Origin: Paractinoplanes atraurantiacus
GTDB taxonomy: Bacteria > Actinomycetota > Actinomycetes > Mycobacteriales > Micromonosporaceae
Direction of reading: 5' to 3'
Length of the DNA stretch: 64,000 bases
Assembly (NCBI RefSeq): GCF_900215205.1
Contig: NZ_OBDY01000009.1
Coordinates: forward strand, 62,001 to 126,000
In this document: positions 16,207-22,658 of the stretch, piece by piece
Position numbering within the stretch: position 1 is the first letter of the stretch
Layout of the letters: each line of letters opens with the position of its first letter
Translations under genes and position numbers: made by a program
The notes under the pieces: generated by a model
Told to the model about the DNA's origin: nothing
Seen by the model: the letters and a program-made list of their open reading frames with translations, nothing else
Databases searched by the model: none

Positions 16207-17274
16207 ATGGACCCGATCGACGTTCTGATCGTCGCGGCGATCCCGCTGGAGCCCGAGGCCGCCAAGGCCGGCGTCGAGGACTGGACGCTCCACGACGAGA
16301 ACGACCCGCATCCCTACCTCCGGGGCGAGTACCGATGCTCCGACGGTCGGCGGTTGTCGGTGGCGCTCGCCCGGCCGGTTCGGATGAGCGGCCGCCCGAC
16401 CGGGGTCGCGGCCACTGCGCTGGTCGACCGGCTGCGTCCGGGCTGCCTGGGCATGCCCGGCGTCTGCACGGGCAATCCGGGCCAGGTCGCGCTGGGCGAT
16501 GTGGTGGTGGCCGAGATGACGTACGAGTACGACGAAGGCAAGCAGACCAGGGACGGTTTCGTCGGCGACCACCGGCAGTACCAACTCGACCAGAAGTGGA
16601 TCCGCGCCGCGCAGGAGCTGAATCCTCCGAGCGGGCTGCCCAGCTACGGCCCCGCAACCGAGGAGGAGGCCGCCCTCTGGTTGCTGGAGCGGCTGCTCCT
16701 CGATCAGGACCCGGTGAAGCACCCGGCGTTCGAACGCTACTTCCCACCCGGCACGTGGCCGCAACGGCCACAGGCGATCGAGGCCCGGGGGCACATCGTC
16801 CGGCCCGGGGTGCAGTGGGTGCTGACCGAGGAGGGCCGCACGTTCATCGAGCGCGCCCGCTACGACGATGTGTACGGGCCCGCGAAGCTGCCGTTCGCGG
16901 TGGCGGTGGCGCCCATGGCCAGTGGGAGCTACGTGGCCAAGGACGGCGAAGCCTGGGCGCGGCTGTCGGCGATGGGCGTACGCACTGTCACCGGCCTGGA
17001 CATGGAGGCCGCGACCATTGCCACCGTGGCCGAGACCCAGGGTGTGCCGGACTGGCTGGTGGTCAAGGGCGTCATGGACCACGCCGACCCGGCCAAGGAC
17101 GACCGCTACAAGCGGTTCGCGGCCCGCGCCTCGGCCGAGGTCCTCTACGCCCTGCTGGACCGGCGGGCCGGCCGATCACCGAACCCGGCCGCCGGACGCG
17201 ACGTCCGGCTGGAGAATGTCCGGGGTCTGCAGATCGGCGACCACAACCTCCAGCACAACACCTTCAACGGCTGA
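16207..17274 (+). CDS. Nucleoside-phosphorylase-fold effector with C-terminal RHIM-like motif
   Basis: The protein is 355 aa from the ATG at 16207, with GGAG 5 bases upstream. Residues 4-320 are a PNP_UDP_1 domain: D-V-L-I-V-A-A-I-P-L-E strand, G-V-C-T-G-N-P-G-Q-V-A-L-G-D phosphate/ribose region (85-98), G-L-D-M-E-A-A-T (263-270) with the ribose-binding Met-Glu pair, and K-G-V-M-D-H-A-D (287-294) with the probable catalytic Asp291. A flexible linker leads to residues 341-353, L-Q-I-G-D-H-N-L-Q-H-N-T-F. Members of this fold act as immune effectors, including ATP nucleosidases in Detocs, CBASS and Avs systems. Activation by amyloid templating from the upstream sensor is inferred. Confidence 0.85.
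   Translation: MDPIDVLIVAAIPLEPEAAKAGVEDWTLHDENDPHPYLRGEYRCSDGRRLSVALARPVRMSGRPTGVAATALVDRLRPGCLGMPGVCTGNPGQVALGDVVVAEMTYEYDEGKQTRDGFVGDHRQYQLDQKWIRAAQELNPPSGLPSYGPATEEEAALWLLERLLLDQDPVKHPAFERYFPPGTWPQRPQAIEARGHIVRPGVQWVLTEEGRTFIERARYDDVYGPAKLPFAVAVAPMASGSYVAKDGEAWARLSAMGVRTVTGLDMEAATIATVAETQGVPDWLVVKGVMDHADPAKDDRYKRFAARASAEVLYALLDRRAGRSPNPAAGRDVRLENVRGLQIGDHNLQHNTFNG
17227..17265 (+). other. RHIM-like amyloid motif, effector C-terminus
   Basis: Codons for residues 341-353 of the phosphorylase-like protein (L-Q-I-G-D-H-N-L-Q-H-N-T-F), two residues before the C-terminus. It matches the sensor's N-terminal motif. Placing the motif at the effector C-terminus and the receptor N-terminus is the arrangement used by amyloid-signalling NLR pairs. 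Confidence 0.75.
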
Positions 17275-17347
17275 GCGGCGGTGGGTGAAGGGATTTGAAG
17301 CGTGAGGACTGGCCGTCCCCCGCGCTACTGCTGCCGACGCCGGAGCT

Positions 17348-18487
17348 TCACTTCACGGGCACTTTCATTCTGAACAGTCTCTCTGCATTTCGGAACGCGA
17401 TCTTCTCCTTGTCCTCCCGGGGCAGATCGACTCCGCGGAACCAGTCGGTCTGCGCCTTGATGTCCGCGAACGGGTAGTCGGTTGCGAACATCACCCGATC
17501 CACACTTATGTGCTTCAGCAGGAGATCGAGCAGTTCGGTCTGGGGGAATGCGCTGGTGGTGAACCAGAAGTTGTCCTGGAAGTATTGCCCGAAGGGCTTC
17601 TTGAGCGAGTTTTCGGTCGGCTCGCCCATGTCATTGACGATCCGCTCGTAGTAGAAGGGAAGACCTTCGCCCATGTGGCCGATGATGATCTTCAGTTTGG
17701 GGAATCTGTCGAAAACCCCATACGTGATCATCCGGATGCACTGGGTCAGCACCTCCTGGTGCCAGCCGTATCCCGACCCGCTGAAAATGTAGGGCTGGAA
17801 CTCTTCGGCGTATTGCGACCGTGTGGTGCTGTAGAGAATCTGGAAGATCTCGTCAGCTGGATAACCGGGATGCAGGTAGATCGGCACATCGAGAGCAACG
17901 GCACGTGCCAGCACAGGCTCGAAATCGGGATGATCGAGATACTTCTTCGTGATGTGCCCGTTGGTCAATGCGCCCAGGAAGCCATCCTCCCGAACCGAGC
18001 GTTCCAGTTCGTCCGCCGCCGCCTCCGGGCTCTGCAAGGGCAAGGTGGCGAAAGCCTTGAAGCGGCCCGGATATTTGGCGATCGGCCCTTCTACAAGTTG
18101 CCGGTTGAGACGATAGGCAAAGTCGATGCCCTTTCGCCCCGGGACATTCTGTACGGACGGTGTATGAGCAGAGAGGATTTGAACGTTGAGTCCCCCCGCG
18201 TCCATGTCGCCGATGCGGCGTTGGCCCAGATCCGCGAGACCGATTTCCTCGAGGAACGCTATGTGATCCTCATTGATGGAGTTCAGCTTCAACAACGCGG
18301 GCGTCGAAAATGTCTCCTCCGCGCCGATGAAGGGCAGGTCCCGGTCCCGCTGGTAGATGTCCGCAGTCTTGTCCGGAGTCTTCTTGTTGTCGCTCGCTGC
18401 CGAGGCAATGGCATGCGAGGACACGCCGGCACCGATACCGAGTGCCGTGGCAGCGGCCAGGAAGCCGCGGCGTCCCATGGGCTTCAT
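17348..18487 (-). CDS. Tat-exported amidohydrolase (COG2159, gamma-resorcylate decarboxylase-like)
   Basis: The 379-aa protein starts at the ATG at 18487, with GAGGGA upstream. The N-terminus is a Tat signal (M-G-R-R-G-F-L-A-A-A-T-A, cleavage near A-S-A-A). A metal-dependent TIM barrel follows: A-E-E-T-F-S-T-P (family usually E-E-H-F), Y-L-H-P-G, I-I-G-H-M-G-E-G-L-P-F and A-T-D-Y-P-F. The Thr in place of the first His suggests altered metal binding. Codon use is less G/C-extreme than in neighbouring genes, hinting at acquisition. Its start overlaps the stop of the upstream small ORF, implying translational coupling. Confidence 0.82.
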   Translation of the reverse strand: MKPMGRRGFLAAATALGIGAGVSSHAIASAASDNKKTPDKTADIYQRDRDLPFIGAEETFSTPALLKLNSINEDHIAFLEEIGLADLGQRRIGDMDAGGLNVQILSAHTPSVQNVPGRKGIDFAYRLNRQLVEGPIAKYPGRFKAFATLPLQSPEAAADELERSVREDGFLGALTNGHITKKYLDHPDFEPVLARAVALDVPIYLHPGYPADEIFQILYSTTRSQYAEEFQPYIFSGSGYGWHQEVLTQCIRMITYGVFDRFPKLKIIIGHMGEGLPFYYERIVNDMGEPTENSLKKPFGQYFQDNFWFTTSAFPQTELLDLLLKHISVDRVMFATDYPFADIKAQTDWFRGVDLPREDKEKIAFRNAERLFRMKVPVK

Positions 18488-18837
18488 ATCAGTCCCTCTT
18501 CCGTACGGCATCCGTCTGCGAATTCAGATCGAGCCTTCGTCGCCCAGGTCTGCACCGTCGCCCCGGTCTGCACCGTCGCCCCGGTCTGCACCGTCGCCCC
18601 GGTCTGCACCCGAGCCGTGTCACCCTGTGCGACCTCGGCGCCGGACCCACCGAAGCACTGCCGGCCGGGACCAGGGGTCTTCGCGTCGTGCCCGGGGTCG
18701 AGGAACCGCTCGCCCGCGTGCCTGCGATGCGACCCACCGGCGGCGACCGGGTACGCCCCCACCAGAGCCATGGCGGACGCCCCGACCTTTGATAGCCCGG
18801 GCGGCGCTTTCCCTGACGGCACTGCATCCACTGTCAT
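18484..18837 (-). CDS. Small tandem-repeat protein coupled to the amidohydrolase
   Basis: Not recognised. From the ATG at 18837 it encodes 117 aa. Support comes from a perfect AGGAGG (18844-18849) 6 bases upstream and from a 4-base ATGA overlap with the amidohydrolase start. The protein is Gly/Ala/Thr-rich. Near the C-terminus it carries three Q-T-G-A-T-V hexapeptides and a fourth variant (Q-T-W-A-T), encoded by an 18-bp tandem repeat. It has two cysteines and no clear signal peptide. It may be a leader ORF that controls expression of the downstream gene rather than a functional protein. Confidence 0.5.
   Translation of the reverse strand: MTVDAVPSGKAPPGLSKVGASAMALVGAYPVAAGGSHRRHAGERFLDPGHDAKTPGPGRQCFGGSGAEVAQGDTARVQTGATVQTGATVQTGATVQTWATKARSEFADGCRTEEGLI
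18548..18610. repeat. 18-bp tandem repeat, 3.5 copies
   Basis: Three perfect copies of GTCTGCACCGTCGCCCCG (18548-18565, 18566-18583, 18584-18601) and a half copy to 18610. The period is a multiple of three, and the array encodes the Q-T-G-A-T-V hexapeptides of the overlapping minus-strand ORF. Copy number is probably variable between strains. Confidence 0.95.
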
Positions 18838-19255
18838 CACTAGCCTCCTGCCGACGGATTACCTCGCTTATTTGACGCCGACTTCGTACCTAGCGAATCT
18901 GAGACGAGCATTAATGTGGTGCTCAGGCCGGTTGCCCGAACCAGGCGCCCGGCGCACGCGTCAGTGTGGTGGACTTATGCGCCTGGCCGGCACGAACCCC
19001 GGTCGGGTTGTCATTGCCGCCTGGCCAAAGGACTAGACCGAGGCCGAACGGCTTCGTGGCGTCCTCGCCGGGCTGCCCCCACCGCACCGTAATCGTGAGT
19101 TCGAATCCCCTTCGACCAGGCGAAGAGGATTGGTTTCGGTGCAGTGGTACGCCGCAGCCGGCAGAGCACACGCTCAAGCGCCTGGCCGATCACGCAATCG
19201 GCGTCTCCGGCGCTTATCCGCCATAGCAGTCGTCGATCATGCCGGCGGCATCGCG
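18838..19255. other. Gene-free interval between repeat ORF and HAD remnant
   Basis: I see no convincing coding region in these ~420 bases. They hold the upstream region of the minus-strand repeat ORF, with an AT-richer patch around 18858-18920 likely to contain its promoter. At 19097-19130 there is a T-loop-like string (GAGTTCGAATCCCC) that does not fold into a tRNA. The composition suggests degraded or rearranged DNA. Confidence 0.5.
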
Positions 19256-19512
19256 CGAGACAACGCCACGACCTCCGGTCGGACATCAGCGCTGAGCTGC
19301 TCAGGGGAGCCTCGGACGACGGGTTCGCTCCGCAGGAACGCGCCACCGCCCTCAGCGTGCTCTCCGTGCCGCCGTGAACCCCGATGGTGCGCTCGCCGAA
19401 GCTCGTGGTCAGCGCCTCCCAGAACCGTGGCCGGCGGACGCCGAGTAGCTCGGGCGCTGGGGCCGGTCAGCGTGCCGAAGTAGCCGAAGATCACCGCACG
19501 CACGGCCCACAC
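19256..19512 (-). pseudogene. HAD hydrolase remnant, frameshifted and truncated
   Basis: Two frames together read like the first ~85 residues of a HAD-superfamily hydrolase. V-R-A-V-I-F-G-Y-F-G-T-L-T (just inside 19512) is HAD motif I, but the nucleophilic Asp of D-x-[DYF]-G-T is Gly. After a frame change near 19450 the reading continues G-V-R-R-P-R-F-W-E-A-L-T-T-S-F-G-E-R and G-G-T-E-S-T-L-R-A-V-A-R, down to about 19256, where similarity stops. Motifs II-IV are missing. Frameshift, truncation and loss of the catalytic Asp all indicate a dead gene. Confidence 0.65.
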
Positions 19513-19616
19513 ACGGACGCGCCGGAGACCCCCGTGGTGCGAGGGCCTCCGGCGAGGCGGTTCCGTGCGGTGGATCAGGATCCTCGAAGGATCAGGTTAC
19601 CGCTGTCCCTGCAGCT

Positions 19617-20405
19617 TTATCCCGCTGGCGTTTCGTTCAAACCCAAACCACGCAGGACGTCATCGCGGTTTGCGTTTCCGCGCAGCGCGGTCAAAGAATT
19701 CAAGCGGCCCAGCAAAGTCGTGGAAGACGCGGGACACTTCAAGTCTTGAATCGCCGACAGCGTCTTTTCAAAACGTTGGATGCGGCTTTCAAGGTCCGTT
19801 CCACTCGGAAGGTTCGCATTCTTGAGCGCCACCTGCGCGTTCACCTGGGCTTGAGTGGGTGGGCAGCGACCGGGAACATTTACCCCGGTTGGGCCCACGC
19901 GGTCGGCCGTCGCGTTCGGATCGCCCGGGCTGAAACCCAACGCCGGCACCAAAGCGTCAATATTACCTGAGCTGGCTCCGGCGTTCCCCGTCGCTCCACC
20001 CGCAGCCGCGTCACCGGATCCTGTGGCGGCGGCTTTATCGGCTGGCGTTTCGTTCAAACCCAAACCACGCAGGACGTCATCGCGGTTCGCGTTAGCGCGC
20101 AGCGCGGTCAAGGAATTCAAACGGCCCAGCAAAGTCGTGGACGATGCGGGGCATTTCAAGTCCTGAATCGCCGACAAGGTCTTTTCGAAACGCTGGATGC
20201 GGCTCTCAAGGTCCGTCCCACTCGGAAGGCTCGCATTCTTGAGCGCCACCTGCGCGTTCACCTGGGCTTGAGTGGGTGGGCAGCGACCGGGAACATTCAC
20301 CCCGGTGGGACCGACGCGGTCGGCCGTCGCGTTCGGATCACCCGGGCTGAAACCCAACGCCGGCACCAAAGCGTTGATGTTACCGGAGCCGGCTCCGGCG
20401 TTACC
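19617..20405. repeat. 417-bp-period tandem duplication inside the secreted protein gene
   Basis: Matching landmarks such as GCTGGCGTTTCGTTCAAACC occur at 19624 and 20041, exactly 417 bp (139 codons) apart. The two copies are nearly identical even at synonymous sites. This implies a very recent duplication or ongoing gene conversion. Confidence 0.92.
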
Positions 20406-20543
20406 CTGTTCGGCGGCCTGGCTCATCCCCGTGCCGACCGCGAGAGCCGAGCCGAGCAGCGCTGCGGCGGCACCTCCAATCACCAGCTTGCGCGTCCGGC
20501 TGCTGACTCCGCGTCGATAGCTGCTGACTCCGCCTCGATACAT
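19617..20543 (-). CDS. Secreted protein with two nearly identical ~139-aa repeats
   Basis: Not recognised by name. The 308-aa product starts at the ATG at 20543 with GAGGGAG upstream. The N-terminus has basic residues, then a hydrophobic core (L-V-I-G-G-A-A-A-A-L-L-G-S-A-L-A-V) and a likely signal-peptidase site after S-Q-A-A. The mature part is a tandem duplication of residues 47-185 and 186-308. The repeats differ at only a few positions (I-N-A-L/I-D-A-L, N-A-S/N-A-N, R-A-N/R-G-N). Each unit has two Cys (R-C-P-P, L-K-C-P), suggesting one disulfide per unit, and ends in L-G-L-N-E-T-P-A. Likely an extracellular or cell-wall protein. Confidence 0.8.
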   Translation of the reverse strand: MYRGGVSSYRRGVSSRTRKLVIGGAAAALLGSALAVGTGMSQAAEQGNAGAGSGNINALVPALGFSPGDPNATADRVGPTGVNVPGRCPPTQAQVNAQVALKNASLPSGTDLESRIQRFEKTLSAIQDLKCPASSTTLLGRLNSLTALRANANRDDVLRGLGLNETPADKAAATGSGDAAAGGATGNAGASSGNIDALVPALGFSPGDPNATADRVGPTGVNVPGRCPPTQAQVNAQVALKNANLPSGTDLESRIQRFEKTLSAIQDLKCPASSTTLLGRLNSLTALRGNANRDDVLRGLGLNETPAG

Positions 20544-20763
20544 GCACGGCTCCCTCTTCGTCCCGTACTGCTTGTGCCGAGATATACGAGCAACGATGTG
20601 CAGCAGTTCATGACGCTGAGCAAGCGTTCCTTAAAGTTTCTTAAACGGGACTCCCGGGCGTACAGCCGCCAGCATCGTCGCGCCCACGTCCGCGGGCACC
20701 CGGCCGCGGGTCAGCGGCGAGAAACGATAGCCGAGGCACGCCGCGGACGCCCGGGCCGTCAGG

Positions 20764-21156
20764 TCATACTCGGCGTACGACCAATCCCGGTTTGACCTCG
20801 GCCGCAGCAGCCAGGTGAGTGATGTCGTCTGGATCGCTGGTGAACACGATTGCCCCATAAGCCAGCGCCACCGTCACCACCGTGGCGTCGACGATGTCGC
20901 GGGTGCTCGCCTTACCGCACAGCACGCCGGCCGTTTTCGCCGTCTCCATGCCTACCGCGAGCACCTCGCAGCTGTGCAGGAATCTCCCGAGCTGTACCTG
21001 CCGACGGGCATCCCGCCAGGCCTGGGCCACGACGACGGCGGGAACGAGCAGACGACGCCCCTCTTCCAGCGCCAGGTGATGGATGACCCACATCCGCCGA
21101 TCGTTGCCGTCGATCGCCAGCAGCACGCCGGCATCGTACACGTACGGAATACTCAC
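20764..21156 (-). CDS. PIN-domain toxin (VapC-like)
   Basis: The 130-aa protein starts at GTG 21156, overlapping the antitoxin stop by 4 bases. The PIN fold is visible from Y-D-A-G-V-L-L-A (Asp8), T-R-D-I-V-D-A-T and T-S-D-P-D-D-I; these acidic residues bind the Mg ions of the RNase centre. The usual mid-domain acidic residue appears to be Gln (V-V-V-A-Q-A-W), so activity may be modified. PIN toxins cleave tRNA, rRNA or mRNA. Confidence 0.82.
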   Translation of the reverse strand: MSIPYVYDAGVLLAIDGNDRRMWVIHHLALEEGRRLLVPAVVVAQAWRDARRQVQLGRFLHSCEVLAVGMETAKTAGVLCGKASTRDIVDATVVTVALAYGAIVFTSDPDDITHLAAAAEVKPGLVVRRV

Positions 21157-21419
21157 GCTGCCGCCGGCCCAGAGACATCAAAGGCTTCCGCGTCCGCCGC
21201 AGCCATCTCCGCCCGTGCTGCCGCCAGTTCCTCTAGCGTGAACGCTCCATGCTCGGCCTGCCACTCGGCGACGACCCTCCGGCCCACCCGTCGCCGGAGT
21301 TCGCTCTCCGCCGCGCTCGCCACCAGCCGCGACAACGGAACCCCGTCCTCGCGCGCTGCCGACCCGAGAGCCTCGACCAACTCCTCCGGGAGCGTCACCG
21401 TTACCTTCTTCGCCGCCAT
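21153..21419 (-). CDS. Ribbon-helix-helix antitoxin (VapB-like)
   Basis: 88 aa. The N-terminal K-K-V-T-V-T-L-P-E-E-L-V-E-A-L is a typical RHH beta-strand and helix. The C-terminal half is acidic, alanine-rich and helical, as expected for the toxin-neutralising tail. Its GTGA overlap with the PIN gene gives translational coupling and antitoxin-first order. A palindrome just upstream of the start is a good candidate for autoregulation. Confidence 0.82.
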   Translation of the reverse strand: MAAKKVTVTLPEELVEALGSAAREDGVPLSRLVASAAESELRRRVGRRVVAEWQAEHGAFTLEELAAARAEMAAADAEAFDVSGPAAA

Positions 21420-21426
21420 AAAATCA

Positions 21427-21442
21427 CCATACTCTTGTATGG
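21427..21442. promoter_or_regulatory. Inverted-repeat operator upstream of the toxin-antitoxin pair
   Basis: CCATAC-TCTT-GTATGG is a perfect 6-bp inverted repeat ending 8 bases before the antitoxin ATG. RHH antitoxins usually bind such dyads over their own promoter; assignment here is from position. Confidence 0.6.
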
Positions 21443-21464
21443 CGTGGGCGGCCTAAAGCCAGGT

Positions 21465-22601
21465 TCAGCAGCGTTTGGCGAACTCTGCTAAGCGCTCGCT
21501 GAGCGGACTGACCCGCGGGCGCGGCGGCCGATCGAAATAGCCCGGCTTTACCTCACGCATCAGCGCCTCACCGTCGCGGCGCCAGTCGAACCGCGGCCGT
21601 TTCAGCAGCCCCCGGAACACGACACTCGCCTTCTCGGAATTCCTCGCCGCCAGCCGACGCAGGACCATCGGCTCCACACTGTCGTCCTCGATATAGGCCA
21701 GCGTCTGCTCGCGCCACCGGCGACGTCGCAGCAGGTCGGGGTTCGCGAACGCTTCCTCCACGAGGCCGAACTCCGCGTAGAAGCCGAGTCCATCCGTCTC
21801 GTCGTAGATCAGCGCCACCGTCTCCGCATCGGTCACCTCCGGCGGCAATGACATCGATACCGCTGGAGGGACCTCCTTCGGGTCCGGCCCGAGAACCTCG
21901 TCACGGCAGTACGTGTAGTAGCCGTCGAGCCGCTCCTGGGCCTGGTCCCCCGGAACCACCAGCAGGTCGGTGCCGAAGAACTCGACGAACCGGGCTCGGT
22001 CAGCACGCTGGTGCTCCCACGCCAGTGCCACCTTGTCCGGATTCCGGAACACCGCTTGCGGCGTACGCAACGACATGTCCAGCGCGAGCTGATAGGCGAT
22101 GTCCCTCTCGCTCCCGCGCAGGATCTGTACCGGCCCGCTCAGCATCCACTCGTCGCCGACCGCGACCAGCCGCGCGATGATGAACGAGCCGCGCGGCATC
22201 TGCTTGAAAACGGCCGGGCCCATGTTCGATCGGACCCGATAGGTCAGGTCGTCGACCAGGCTCTCCACCACGATGGCAGACCCGTCCTTGCGCCGCACCT
22301 CGAACGGGCCCTGCAGCACATCGCGCCAGCCGAGCACCATCTCCCGTTCGACCTCCAGCAAATCCGGCCGGGCCTCCACGAACTGCTCCACCACCGTCAG
22401 GCCGTTCGCCAGCCGATACTCCAGCACGAAACAGTCCCAGAGCAGCATCCACCGCTGCTCATCGGCGTCCTCCAGGCCGCTGCCGTACTCGACCAGAAAA
22501 CTCGACGCAGCCCGGTCGTAGCGGGGCTGTTGAGAAAACGCCACCAGCTCACCCTTGAGGTCACCGGCCCGTCGGAGCAGCGCGGCATCAGACGTCGACA
22601 T
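21465..22601 (-). CDS. Conserved hypothetical protein, 378 aa
   Basis: I do not recognise a named family. The protein is soluble, with no signal or membrane segment. It has a conserved-looking aromatic block (W-M-L-L-W-D-C-F-V-L-E-Y-R-L-A-N-G-L-T-V) near residue 60, a beta-rich middle (residues ~95-165) and a basic Pro/Arg C-terminus. Its neighbour 57 bases upstream encodes another unknown protein with a similar beta-rich segment (W-S-L-L-D-G-T-L-E-I-L versus W-M-L-S-G-P-V-Q-I-L). The two may form an operon and share a distant fold. It lies next to the toxin-antitoxin pair in the accessory region. Confidence 0.75.
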   Translation of the reverse strand: MSTSDAALLRRAGDLKGELVAFSQQPRYDRAASSFLVEYGSGLEDADEQRWMLLWDCFVLEYRLANGLTVVEQFVEARPDLLEVEREMVLGWRDVLQGPFEVRRKDGSAIVVESLVDDLTYRVRSNMGPAVFKQMPRGSFIIARLVAVGDEWMLSGPVQILRGSERDIAYQLALDMSLRTPQAVFRNPDKVALAWEHQRADRARFVEFFGTDLLVVPGDQAQERLDGYYTYCRDEVLGPDPKEVPPAVSMSLPPEVTDAETVALIYDETDGLGFYAEFGLVEEAFANPDLLRRRRWREQTLAYIEDDSVEPMVLRRLAARNSEKASVVFRGLLKRPRFDWRRDGEALMREVKPGYFDRPPRPRVSPLSERLAEFAKRC

Positions 22602-22658
22602 GTCACCAACCTATGAGCTGCCGGAGTCAGACCGGCACGGAGCGCCTCGTTCGGGTGA

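Noticed and set aside
18548..18610. CRISPR-like array
   Set aside because: The repeats are contiguous 18-mers with no spacers and are coding; no cas genes are present.
19085..19135. Possible tRNA or tRNA half (GAGTTCGAATCCCC T-loop-like string)
   Set aside because: The flanking bases do not pair into a T-stem, and no acceptor, D-arm or anticodon arm can be built upstream; at most a degraded fragment.
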